From positions 1 to 22,522 of the forward strand of contig VBAE01000100.1 of NCBI GenBank assembly GCA_005882415.1: DNA of 22,522 bases, given 5' to 3'. A program made the position numbers and the translations under genes. The notes beneath the pieces are model-generated. The model worked only from the letters and a program-made list of their open reading frames with translations, did no database searches and was not told where the DNA came from. Source of the stretch: Alphaproteobacteria bacterium (GTDB lineage Bacteria; Pseudomonadota; Alphaproteobacteria; Sphingomonadales; Sphingomonadaceae). Below are positions 7,817 to 16,047 of the stretch, in pieces (the first letter of the stretch is position 1; each line of letters begins with the position of its first letter).

Positions 7817-9003
7817 TTGCTGCCGCTCCAGGTGACCACATAAGGCGAGCGGTGGAGGTAGGGGTTGCGCCTGGTGAAGGCGAGCAGAAGCCCCATGCCG
7901 ATCGACAGCGCCACCATCGACGACCCGCCATAGGAGATGAAGGGAAGGGTCATGCCCTTGGACGGGGCAAGCTGGACGTTCACCGCCATGTTGATCAGCG
8001 CCTGGAGCCCGAACTGGGCGACGAGCCCGGCGGCGGCGAGGACGACGAAGCGGTCCTCCTCATGGAGAAGCCGGATCATCACCCGGGCGACGATGGCGAG
8101 GTAGATGATCGCGATGGCGAGGCAGGCGATCATCCCGAACTCCTCCCCGATCACCGAGAAGATATAGTCGGTCTGCGCCTCGGGGAGCTGGAACTTGTGG
8201 GTCCCCGCCCCCGGCCCGACCCCGAACAGCCCGCCCGAAGTAAGCGTCCGGATCGCGGAATCCGTCTGATAGGTATCGCCGCCGTCGAACAGGAAGGCGT
8301 CGATCCGGATCGTCGCCACCGGGTAGAAGAAGTAAGCGAGCACCACCACCGCCACAGCACCGAGGCCGAGGATCGCCAGCATTCGAAGCGAGGCGCCGGA
8401 GAGGGTGAGGAGGATCACCCAAGCGGTGGCGAAGATCACCGTCTCGCCGAAATTGGGCTGCTGCATGAGGAGGAGCGCGATCAATCCGGTAACGATTGCC
8501 GACAGCGAGACGACCGGCAAAGTCTCGTCCTTGTCCTTCAAGGACAGCATCCAGGCGATCGAGACGATGAACAGCGGCTTCAAAAATTCGGACGGCTGGA
8601 ATTGCGCGATCCCGACCCCGAGCCAGCGCTTGGCGCCGTTCACCTCATGGCCGATCACCGGCACGAAGAAGAGCAGGACGGTGAAAATCATCGCGCCGAT
8701 CAGGCACAGCCGCCGCGCCAGCGCCCGGGGCAGCATCGAGACCCCGATCATCACCGGCAGCGCGACCACGATCCACATGATCTGGCGGTAGAAATAGTAA
8801 AGCGGGTCGAACGTCACCCCGACGCCCGAGTAACGCGAGGCGGCGGCCGGCGAGGCGGCTGCGACCGCTATCAGCCCGATCGCGATCAGCACCGCCACGA
8901 GCAGCAGCAGCACCCGGTCGATCTCCCAGAACCAGCGGCCCATCGCGCTCCGGTCGGACCGTCCCAGCCTGTTGCCCTTACGCCCCTCGAACACCGTGCT
9001 CAT
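7813..9003 (-). CDS. ftsW: Peptidoglycan glycosyltransferase FtsW (SEDS family)
   Basis: Polytopic SEDS glycosyltransferase that polymerises lipid II at the septum with its partner transpeptidase FtsI, encoded upstream in the same cluster. The 396-aa product has about ten hydrophobic segments after a basic N-terminal tail (residues 1-25). SEDS signatures are WLGVGIAQFQPSEFLKP (about 127-143), the LPEAQTDYIFSVIGEEFG loop (about 273-290, with the Asp and Glu typical of the family) and INMAVNVQLAPSKGMTLPFISYGGSS near the C-terminus. Start ATG 9003 overlaps the murD stop as ATGA, and its own stop overlaps murG in the same way. Confidence 0.96.
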   Translation of the reverse strand: MSTVFEGRKGNRLGRSDRSAMGRWFWEIDRVLLLLVAVLIAIGLIAVAAASPAAASRYSGVGVTFDPLYYFYRQIMWIVVALPVMIGVSMLPRALARRLCLIGAMIFTVLLFFVPVIGHEVNGAKRWLGVGIAQFQPSEFLKPLFIVSIAWMLSLKDKDETLPVVSLSAIVTGLIALLLMQQPNFGETVIFATAWVILLTLSGASLRMLAILGLGAVAVVVLAYFFYPVATIRIDAFLFDGGDTYQTDSAIRTLTSGGLFGVGPGAGTHKFQLPEAQTDYIFSVIGEEFGMIACLAIAIIYLAIVARVMIRLLHEEDRFVVLAAAGLVAQFGLQALINMAVNVQLAPSKGMTLPFISYGGSSMVALSIGMGLLLAFTRRNPYLHRSPYVVTWSGSK

Positions 9004-10397
9004 GCCAGCGCCTCCACCGCCGCGCGGAAAGCGTCGCCGCGCGCCTCATAATCCTTGAACTGGTCGAACGAGGCGCAGGCGGGCGACAGCAGCACCACCT
9101 CCCCCGCCTTGGCCGCCTCGGCAGCCCTGCCCACTGCAGCGTCGAGCACGCCGCATTCCTCGACCGGGAGCTTCGGCTCGAGCAGCCGCGCGAACATCGC
9201 CCCGGCCTCGCCGATCGTATAGGCGGCGCGGACATGGCCGAGATAGGGCTCGCAGGCCTCGAGATCGTCCGACTTTGCGCGCCCGCCCAGGATCCAGTGC
9301 ACCGCCGGATAAGCGGCCAGCGCCGGCGCGGTCGACGTCGGGTTGGTCGCCTTCGAATCGTTGACGAACAGGACCCCCTCCCGCTCCGCAACCCGCTCCA
9401 TCCGGTGCGGAAGGCCGGGATAAGTGGCGAGCCCGAGGGCGATGGCGGCATCGTCGACCCCGAGGCTTCGAACCGCCGACACCGCCGCGGCGACGTTCTG
9501 CGCATTGTGCGGCCCCTGCAGCGAAGGCCAGCGCGACTGGTCCTTCACATCCGCCGAGGAGACGAGCGCCAGCTTGCCGTCGATCTGCCCGGCGATGGCG
9601 CCGGTATAATCGTCCTCGACCGCGATCACCGCGACATGGTCGGGCGACTGCATGGTGAACAGCCGCGCCTTCGACGCCGCATAATCGTCCATGCCGTCAT
9701 AGCGATCGAGATGGTCGGGGCTGATGTTCAAGAGCACCGACACGTCGCAGTCGAGGCTCTGGGTGAGATCGATCTGGTAGGACGAAAGCTCGAGCACATA
9801 GACCCCGCCCTCTGGAAGCGGCTCCTGCCCCAGGATGGGAAGCCCGATATTTCCACCCATCGTCGTCGGAACGCCGGCGGTCGTGAGGATGTGGTGGATG
9901 AGCGCCGTGGTGGTCGACTTGCCGTTGGTCCCGGTGATCCCCACCACCCGGTGCGCCGGAAGCGACGCCCGCGCCTGGGCGAACAATTCGATATCCCCGA
10001 TCACCGGCACCTTCGCCTCCCGAGCCCGCTTCGCGATCGGGTGGCGGTTCAAGGGGACGCCGGGGGAGACCACAACTCCGGAAAAGCCATAGATCGAAGT
10101 CGCCATCGGATCGGCGATTCGCAGCTGACGCCCCCCCCCGGAACGGGGAGGGGGACCAGCCGCAGGCTGGTGGAGGGGGCCCACGTCAGGTGCGGCGGAG
10201 AGGTGGGCCCCCTCCACCGCGCTGCGCGCGGTCCCCCTCCCCGTTCCGGGGAGGAGTTGATTGCGAGCCTCCTCCCTTTCATCCCACGCCATCACTTTCG
10301 CACCGCTCGCCAGCAGCGCCTCGACGGTGGCGAGGCCGGAGCGGGCGAGGCCCAGCACGGCGTAGCTCTTGCCGGCAAAGGCGGGGCTGACGATCAT
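9000..10397 (-). CDS. murD: UDP-N-acetylmuramoylalanine--D-glutamate ligase MurD carrying an in-frame palindromic repeat
   Basis: ATP-dependent ligase that adds D-Glu to UDP-MurNAc-L-Ala. ATG 10397 overlaps the mraY stop (ATGA). Family motifs are complete: N-terminal YAVLGLARSGLATVEAL, GVVVSPGVPLN, GDIELFAQA, the P-loop GITGTNGKSTTT near residue 150, GGNIGLPIL, LELSSYQID, NISPDHLDRY, GPHNAQN, NDSKATNPTST and LLSPACASFDQF. At 465 aa it is longer than usual (about 440). The extra residues, about 44-93 (NQLLPGTGRG to GGGRQLRIAD), are encoded by a palindromic DNA element at 10119-10267, inserted between AWDEREEAR and the resumed IADPMATSIYGFSGVVVSPG. The insertion falls in a surface-type loop of the UDP-binding domain and keeps the frame, so the enzyme may still work. 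Confidence 0.95.
   Translation of the reverse strand: MIVSPAFAGKSYAVLGLARSGLATVEALLASGAKVMAWDEREEARNQLLPGTGRGTARSAVEGAHLSAAPDVGPLHQPAAGPPPRSGGGRQLRIADPMATSIYGFSGVVVSPGVPLNRHPIAKRAREAKVPVIGDIELFAQARASLPAHRVVGITGTNGKSTTTALIHHILTTAGVPTTMGGNIGLPILGQEPLPEGGVYVLELSSYQIDLTQSLDCDVSVLLNISPDHLDRYDGMDDYAASKARLFTMQSPDHVAVIAVEDDYTGAIAGQIDGKLALVSSADVKDQSRWPSLQGPHNAQNVAAAVSAVRSLGVDDAAIALGLATYPGLPHRMERVAEREGVLFVNDSKATNPTSTAPALAAYPAVHWILGGRAKSDDLEACEPYLGHVRAAYTIGEAGAMFARLLEPKLPVEECGVLDAAVGRAAEAAKAGEVVLLSPACASFDQFKDYEARGDAFRAAVEALA
10119..10267. repeat. Palindromic repeat inside murD (two-arm cloverleaf structure)
   Basis: About 149 bp. The outer arms are CCCCGGAAC...GGGGACC at 10136-10157 and its exact complement at 10230-10251 (22 bp). 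The inner arms are GGTGGAGGGGGCCCAC at 10169-10184 and its exact complement at 10203-10218 (16 bp), around an 18-nt loop. Between outer and inner arms each side has its own short hairpin: AGCC-gca-GGCT (10158-10168) on one side and GCGC-tgc-GCGC (10219-10229) on the other. These differ in sequence but are identical in geometry. Imperfect pairing extends outward to TCGCAG (10119) and TTGCGAG (10267). I recognise this type of C/G-rich palindrome as common in sphingomonad genomes, normally between genes. Here it is read in frame by murD. Confidence 0.92.
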
Positions 10398-11464
10398 CTG
10401 AGCTTCAGCGTCGACAGGCCCGCAAGCGCGAGCACGAAGCTGATGATCCAGAAGCGGATGACCACGGTCGGCTCGGACCAGCCCATCTGCTCGAAATGAT
10501 GGTGGATCGGCGCCATCTTGAACACGCGCCGCCCGGTCCTCTTGTAGAAGAAGACCTGGATGATGACGCTCATCGCCTCCACCACGAACAGGCCGCCGAT
10601 GATGCCGAGCACGATCTCATGCTGGGTGCAGACGGCGATGGCGCCGAGCGCTCCGCCGAGCGCCAGGCTGCCGGTGTCGCCCATGAACACCGCCGCCGGG
10701 GGCGCGTTGAACCACAGGAAGGCGAGCCCCGCCCCGACGATCGCGGAGCAGAGGACGGTCAGATCGCCCACCCCCAAAACGTGCGGAATGCCGAGATAGC
10801 CGGCGAACTTCGCATTGCCGACCAGATAGGCGATGACGAGGAAGGCGAGGCTGGCGATGATCACCGGCATCGTCGCAAGCCCGTCCAGCCCGTCGGTCAA
10901 GTTCACCGCATTGCCGAACGACACCACCACGAAGGCGGCGAAGAAGGGGTAGGCGAAGCCGAGGTCGACCACCGGCCCCTTGTAGAAGGGGATGTAGAGC
11001 TCGGTCCCCGCCCCATAGGTAATCACGGCGCAACCGATCCCGGCCACCAGGAACTCCGCGAGGAGCCGCACCCGGGCCGAGACGCCCTTGTGGCTGCGCT
11101 TGGTCACCTTGTCGTAATCGTCGAGGAAACCGATCAGGCCGAAGCCTACGGTGATGAACATGCACGCCCACAGATAGCGGTTGGTGAAGTCCATCCACAG
11201 CAGCATCGAGACGCTCAGGGAAGTGAGAATCATCAGCCCGCCCATGGTCGGCGTGCCGCGCTTGGCGAGGTGGGTCTGCGGACCGTCGGCGCGGATCGGC
11301 TGGCCCTTGCCCTGGCGGATTCGAAGCCAGCCGATGAACTTGGGCCCGATCAAAAGGCCGAGGAACAGCGCCGTCGCGGTGGCGGCGCCAGCACGGAAGG
11401 TGATGTAGCGAAAGAGGTTGAACACCCCGGGGAAGCCAAGCTGTTCGGCAATCCAGAGAAACAT
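10394..11464 (-). CDS. mraY: Phospho-N-acetylmuramoyl-pentapeptide-transferase MraY
   Basis: Polytopic inner-membrane enzyme that transfers phospho-MurNAc-pentapeptide to undecaprenyl phosphate, making lipid I. The 356-aa product has about ten membrane segments. It shows the family's acidic motifs: GFLDDYDK (Asp115/Asp116), NAVNLTDGLDGLA (about 185-197) and NAPPAAVFMGDTGSLALGG (about 260), plus the cytoplasmic MAPIHHHFEQMGWSE loop that carries the conserved histidines. GTPTMGG near residue 70 is also diagnostic. ATG 11464 shares one base with the murF stop (TGATG). The 3' end overlaps murD by ATGA. Intact and of normal length. Confidence 0.97.
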   Translation of the reverse strand: MFLWIAEQLGFPGVFNLFRYITFRAGAATATALFLGLLIGPKFIGWLRIRQGKGQPIRADGPQTHLAKRGTPTMGGLMILTSLSVSMLLWMDFTNRYLWACMFITVGFGLIGFLDDYDKVTKRSHKGVSARVRLLAEFLVAGIGCAVITYGAGTELYIPFYKGPVVDLGFAYPFFAAFVVVSFGNAVNLTDGLDGLATMPVIIASLAFLVIAYLVGNAKFAGYLGIPHVLGVGDLTVLCSAIVGAGLAFLWFNAPPAAVFMGDTGSLALGGALGAIAVCTQHEIVLGIIGGLFVVEAMSVIIQVFFYKRTGRRVFKMAPIHHHFEQMGWSEPTVVIRFWIISFVLALAGLSTLKLR

Positions 11465-12793
11465 CAGTTCTTCCCGCCCGCCAGCGCCTCCACGAGCGCG
11501 GCAAGACCGATGGAGTTGGATCCCTTGACGAGCACGGCGTCGCCCGCTTCGAGCTTTCCGGAGGCAAGCGCGATGGCCGAGGCCGTGTCGGGCACATGCG
11601 CTATTTTAACCTTTTGGCCAAGCGCTTTTGCCAGCGGCGTCATCTCTTCTCCGACCAGGATTGCATAATCGACACGGGCGGCCTCGATCGGCTCCGCAAG
11701 GCTGGCGTGGAAGGCATCCGAAGTTTCGCCCAACTCGCGCATTCCGCCCAGGACCGCAATGCGGCGGCCGGGGACGCGGGCGGAGCCGAAGGTCTTCAGC
11801 GTGGCGGCCATCGAGGCGGGGTTGGCGTTGTAGCTCTCGTCGATGAGGAGCGCTTCGCCGCCCTGGACGGGCACCCGATGCCGCTCGCCGCGGCCCTTGA
11901 GGCCGGGGAGGTCGGCCAGGGCAAGGCCGGCCTGGGCCAGGTCCCCGCCCATCGCCTCGACCGCGCCGAGGATGGCGAGGGCGTTCGACACCCAATGGTC
12001 GCCCGGCTGGGAGATGGTGAAGGTGAGTTCCGCCCCGGGCAGGATCGCGGCGACGAGCGAACCGCCGGTCGAGGCCGGGACCACTTCGCGGGCGCGGATG
12101 TCGGCGCCCTGGCCGAGGCCGAAGGTCAGGACGTGCGCCGCGTGCGGGCGGGCGGCGGCGAGGAGGCGGTCGCGGTGCGGGCTGTCGAAGGGGACGATGG
12201 CGGTGCCGCCGGGCTCCAGCCCCTGGAAGATTTCCCCCTTGGCGTCGGCGATCTCCTCGTCGCTCCGGAAGAAGGCGCGATGGGCGGGGGCGATTGCAGT
12301 GACGATCGCGACATGGGGGCGAACCAGCCGGGTCAAAGCGGCGAGCTCGCCGGCATGGTTCATCCCCATTTCGAATATGCCGAAGCGGCTCCCGCGCGGC
12401 ATCCGCGCCAGCGACAGCGGAACGCCGGTGTGATTGTTGTAGCTCTTCACCGACCGGTGCGCGCGGCCAGGAGCCGCCCGCTCGAGCGCGGCGAAGAGCG
12501 CCTCCTTGGTGCCGGTCTTGCCGACGGAGCCGGTGACGCCGCAGATCCGGGCGTCGGTCCGAGCCCGTGAAGCGCGGCTCCACCTCCTCGCTCACCACTG
12601 CCCCGGAGGCGCCGGCGGCGAAGGCCCTGTCGAGGAAGAGATGCCCGTCGGTCGCCTCGCCCTTCAGCGCGAGGAACAGGTGGCCGGGCTCGACCTCGCG
12701 GGAATCGAAGGTGACCCCGGAGGCTTCGAACGCGCCGTGGACGGTGCCGCCCGTGGCTTCGGCGATCTCCTCAGCTGTCCAGAGCGCGCTCAT
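11464..12793 (-). pseudogene. murF: MurF (UDP-MurNAc-tripeptide--D-Ala-D-Ala ligase), frameshifted by an internal deletion
   Basis: MurF adds D-Ala-D-Ala to complete the pentapeptide precursor. ATG 12793 opens a normal MurF N-terminus (MSALWTAEEIAEATGG, FDSREVEPGHLFLALKGEATDGH) up to VVSEEVE at about residue 72. After that the reading is out of frame. The family sequence resumes in another frame at about 12585 as ASRARTDARICGVTGSVGKTGTK (P-loop) and continues through SVKSYNNHTGVPLSLARMP, EMGMNHAGEL, NALAIL, DESYNANPASM and VKGSNSIGL to the stop at 11464. From memory of the family about 20 residues are missing at the junction, so the deletion is not a multiple of three. In-frame ATG 12450 could start only a fragment lacking the P-loop. 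murF is normally essential, so a sequence or assembly error is the first suspicion. Confidence 0.88.
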
Positions 12794-12795
12794 AA

Positions 12796-12910
12796 AAGCC
12801 CCTCCCCTTCAGGGGAGGGGTTGGGGGTGGGGGAGGTGGAAATCGCAAGCGCCGGTGCTTTCGCCCGGCACAGGCCCCACCCCAACCCCTCCCCTGAAGG
12901 GGAGGGGCTT
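12796..12910. repeat. Palindromic repeat between murE and murF, supplying the murF Shine-Dalgarno
   Basis: This element fills most of the 136-bp murE-murF gap. The left arm (12796-12833) begins AAGCCCCTCCCCTTCAGGGG. The right arm (about 12876-12910) is its reverse complement over about 35 bp with a one-base difference in a G run. Each arm is itself a hairpin (CCCCTCCCC-TTCA-GGGGAGGGG). The centre has a minor GCCGG/CCGGC stem. The murF-proximal end reads AGGGGAGGGGCTTTT followed by the murF ATG, so the repeat forms the ribosome binding site. It differs in sequence from the murD element. Confidence 0.9.
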
Positions 12911-12924
12911 GGCACATGTGCCAA
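12909..12924. promoter_or_regulatory. Perfect 16-bp palindrome downstream of murE
   Basis: TTGGCACATGTGCCAA is a perfect dyad six bases past the murE stop, touching the end of the palindromic repeat. It resembles an operator for a dimeric repressor in form only. No regulator is identified. It may be just the outer end of the repeat. Confidence 0.4.
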
Positions 12925-12929
12925 AACCC

Positions 12930-14345
12930 TCACGCCGCGCACTCCCGGGCGACCTGGACGTCGTCGAAGGGGAGAACTTTGTCGCCGACGATCTGGCCCT
13001 GCTCATGGCCCTTGCCGGCGAGGAGGATGATGTCGTCGACCCCCGCCTCGGCGACCGCGGCGGCGATGGCGTCGCGGCGGCCTGCCACTTCGCGGGCGCC
13101 GGGTGCGCCTTCGAGGATTGCAGAGCGGATCGCGCCCGGTTCCTCGCTTCTGGGATTGTCGTCCGTGACGATGACGAGATCCGCCATCGCGCTCGCGACG
13201 CGGCCCATTTCGGAGCGCTTGCCGACGTCGCGATCGCCGCCGGCGCCGAAGACGATGATCAGCCGCCCCTTTGCGTGCGGCCGAAGCGCCTCGATCGCCG
13301 CCTCGATCGCGTCGGGCGTGTGGGCATAATCGACATAGACGGGGGCGCCCGCCCGCGTAATCACCGCCCGCTCGAGCCGCCCGCGCACCGGTTGCACCCG
13401 GGCGAGATTGACGAGGGTCGGGCGAAGCTCGCCCCCGGTCGCGAGCACCAGGCCTGCCGAGGTCAGCGCATTGGCGGCCTGATAGGCGCCGATCAGCGGA
13501 AGCACGACCTTGTGCCGCTCGCGCTCCGCCTCGATCACGAGCGTCTGCCCGAGCTGGGTCGGAATCCGCTCGACCAGCCGGAGCGTCTCGCCCCGCTTGC
13601 CGACGCTCAGCGTCCGAAGCCCCCGCGCCTCCACCCGGCGCAGCACCTCGTCGGACTTTGGATCGTCCGTCCACACCACCGCCGCGCCGTCCGGCTCCAC
13701 GACCTCGCTGAACAGCCGCATCTTTGCTTCGAAATAGGCCTCCATCGTGCCGTGATAATCGAGATGGTCGCGGCTGAAATTGGTGAAGGCCGCCGCGTGA
13801 ACCGGCAGCCCCTCGGTGCGGTATTGCGACAGGCCGTGGCTCGACGCCTCGAACGAGGCGTGGGTCACCCCCTCGCGCGCGAGCCCTGCCATGTTGGAGA
13901 GGAAGGTGACGATGTCGGGCGTGGTGAGGCCGGTCTTGACCTGCTCGTCCGCCGTCGTCACCCCGAGAGTCCCGATCGAGGCGGAGACATGCCCCGCCAT
14001 CCGCCACAATTGCCGGGTGAGCTCCACCGAAGAAGTCTTGCCGTTGGTCCCGGTGACCGCGACCACCGTCTTGGGGAAAGGCGCGAAGAAGCGGGCGGCG
14101 AGCCGGGCGAACTCCCGCCGCGGCTCCTCGGCGGCGATATGGGGGGCGCCCACCACCGATGCCTCGGGACGCGCGACCACCGCCGCCGCGCCCGCCTCGA
14201 CCGCCTGGGGAATAAAGTCCTCGCCGTCGAACATCGTGCCTCGAAACGCACCGAACACCGTCCCGGGGGCGACTTTTCGGTGGTCGATGGCGAAACCCGT
14301 CACCCGAGAATCGGAGTCGATCCCGGCGAGGTCGCGCAGGCGCAT
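12930..14345 (-). CDS. murE: UDP-MurNAc-L-Ala-D-Glu--meso-2,6-diaminopimelate ligase MurE
   Basis: Adds the third stem-peptide residue. The 471-aa product shows VTGFAIDHRKVAPGTVFGAF (UDP-binding domain), the P-loop GTNGKTSS at 99-106, TTPD at 141-144, FEASSHGL, FTNFSRDHLDYHGTMEAYFEAKMRLF with the lysine (208) that is carbamylated in the family, and DNPRSEEP at 396-403. The DNPR motif specifies meso-diaminopimelate instead of lysine, as expected for a Gram-negative. Start ATG 14345 lies 4 nt after the ftsI stop. Its 3' end is followed by the palindromic repeat that separates it from murF. Intact. Confidence 0.97.
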   Translation of the reverse strand: MRLRDLAGIDSDSRVTGFAIDHRKVAPGTVFGAFRGTMFDGEDFIPQAVEAGAAAVVARPEASVVGAPHIAAEEPRREFARLAARFFAPFPKTVVAVTGTNGKTSSVELTRQLWRMAGHVSASIGTLGVTTADEQVKTGLTTPDIVTFLSNMAGLAREGVTHASFEASSHGLSQYRTEGLPVHAAAFTNFSRDHLDYHGTMEAYFEAKMRLFSEVVEPDGAAVVWTDDPKSDEVLRRVEARGLRTLSVGKRGETLRLVERIPTQLGQTLVIEAERERHKVVLPLIGAYQAANALTSAGLVLATGGELRPTLVNLARVQPVRGRLERAVITRAGAPVYVDYAHTPDAIEAAIEALRPHAKGRLIIVFGAGGDRDVGKRSEMGRVASAMADLVIVTDDNPRSEEPGAIRSAILEGAPGAREVAGRRDAIAAAVAEAGVDDIILLAGKGHEQGQIVGDKVLPFDDVQVARECAA

Positions 14346-14349
14346 CGGA

Positions 14350-16047
14350 TCAGTGCGCCGCTTCGCGTTTGACGTAGGGGAGCACCTCGCTCATGTCGGC
14401 CTCGCGGGCGAGATCGGGGCGAACGCCGAGCAGCGCGCCGGTGCGGCTCACCACCCGGGAGACGACCGGCGCGACGTTCCAGCCGGCGGTGTGGAAGCCG
14501 TAAGTGTCGGCGGTCGCCTTGGGGTCGTCGAGCATGGCGACGACCACATAGCGCGGCGCGTCCATCGGGAAAACACCGGCGAAGGTCGTGACGACCGCGG
14601 CGCCGGTATAATGTCCGCCGACGATCTTCTCCGCGGTCCCTGTCTTGCCGCCGACGCGGTAGCCCGGGGCATCGGCCTTCTTGCCGGTGCCGTCGGTGAC
14701 GACGAGGCGGAGAAGGCCCCGCATCCGCCGCGAAGTCTCTTCGGTGAACACACGGCGTCCGGCCGGAACCGGATGGCGCGGATCGACCTTCAGGAGGGTC
14801 GCCGGGCGCCAGATGCCGCCGTTGAAGAGCGTCGCATAGCCGATAGCGAGGTGGAGCGGGGTGACCGCGATGCCGTGGCCGTAGCCGACAGTCATCGTCG
14901 CCGTCTCGCCCCAGTCATTGCCCGGGGTCAGGGTGCGGCCGCGCTCGTTAAGCTCGATCGACACCGGCTCCATGAAGCCCATCTTGCGAAGGAACGCCTG
15001 CTGCCGCTCGGCGCCGACCTGCGCCGCGATCTGGGCGGTGCCGATGTTGGAGCTTTCCTTCATGATCTCCGCCACCGAGCAGGCGCGGCCGAAGGGGTGG
15101 GTGTCGGTGATGGTGAAGCCGCCGACCGACAGCCCGCGCGGGCAATTGTACATCTGGCCGAAGCTCTTGATGATGCCCGAATCCATCGCCATCGCGACGG
15201 TGAACGGCTTGAAGGTCGAGCCAAGCTCGTAGACGCCGAGGGTCGCGCGGTTGAAGCCGGCCAGAGCGGCGTCGCGGCCCGGAACGTTCGGGTTGAGGGA
15301 GGGCAAAGAGGTCATCGCGATCACTTCGCCGGTCTGGATGTCGAGGACGAGCCCGGCGGCGCCGATCGCGCTGAACTTCGCCATCGCGGCGGCCAGCTCG
15401 CTCTCCATCACCGCCTGGACGCGGGTGTCGATCGACAAAGCGACGGGGGTCGCGCGGGCGGACGGGTCGCTGAGGCGGGCGTCGAGCACGCGCTCCATCC
15501 CCGCAACGCCGCGCCCGTCCATCGTCCAGCCGAGGACATGGCCGGCAAGGCCGGTCTGCGGGTAGAGCCGCTCGGGCTCGCGGCCGAACTCGACTGCGGG
15601 CTCGCCGAGCGCGTTGACCGCGGCGACAAGCTCGGGGACCGCCCGGCGGCTCAGATAGGCGAAGCTCTTGCCCGAAGTGAGCATCGCCAGATATTCGGCT
15701 TCCGTCTTCTCCGGCATCAGCTCGGCGAGCTTGCCGGCGAGTTCCTTCGGATCGGTCAGCAGCTTGTTCGGGTGGATCGCGATCGACCAGGCGTCGATAT
15801 TGCGCGCCAGCGGCATGCCGTTGCGGTCGACCAGGTCGCCCCGCGTTGGGATCAGCGGGTTCATCATCTCCGCGGCGCCGGAGCGGTCGGTGAACACCTG
15901 CAAATAGAGGAGGCGGCTGGCGATCACCATCGTGACGCCGGCGAAGACCAGCATCGCCAGCATCAGCCGGTGATAGGTGAGCGCCATCGACTGCTGCCGC
16001 TCGGGCAAGGGCAGGATGGCGTCGGGACGAAGCGCCGCCGCAGTCAC
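14350..16047 (-). CDS. ftsI: Septal D,D-transpeptidase FtsI (penicillin-binding protein 3)
   Basis: Class B penicillin-binding protein that crosslinks septal peptidoglycan and works with FtsW. The 565-aa product has a short cytoplasmic tail, one membrane segment (about 27-50) and the pedestal domain (RGDLVDRNGMPLA at 69-81). The transpeptidase domain carries STFK (277-280, nucleophile Ser277), SSN (332-334) and KTGT (468-471). The start is GTG at 16047, overlapping the ftsL stop as GTGA. It ends 4 nt before murE. No deletion or insertion is apparent. Confidence 0.97.
   Translation of the reverse strand: MTAAALRPDAILPLPERQQSMALTYHRLMLAMLVFAGVTMVIASRLLYLQVFTDRSGAAEMMNPLIPTRGDLVDRNGMPLARNIDAWSIAIHPNKLLTDPKELAGKLAELMPEKTEAEYLAMLTSGKSFAYLSRRAVPELVAAVNALGEPAVEFGREPERLYPQTGLAGHVLGWTMDGRGVAGMERVLDARLSDPSARATPVALSIDTRVQAVMESELAAAMAKFSAIGAAGLVLDIQTGEVIAMTSLPSLNPNVPGRDAALAGFNRATLGVYELGSTFKPFTVAMAMDSGIIKSFGQMYNCPRGLSVGGFTITDTHPFGRACSVAEIMKESSNIGTAQIAAQVGAERQQAFLRKMGFMEPVSIELNERGRTLTPGNDWGETATMTVGYGHGIAVTPLHLAIGYATLFNGGIWRPATLLKVDPRHPVPAGRRVFTEETSRRMRGLLRLVVTDGTGKKADAPGYRVGGKTGTAEKIVGGHYTGAAVVTTFAGVFPMDAPRYVVVAMLDDPKATADTYGFHTAGWNVAPVVSRVVSRTGALLGVRPDLAREADMSEVLPYVKREAAH

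Noticed and set aside
12796..12910. Rho-independent terminator between murE and murF
   Set aside because: Only a CTTTT follows the stem, directly before the murF ATG, and murF to ftsZ need read-through; attenuation is possible but a full terminator is unlikely.
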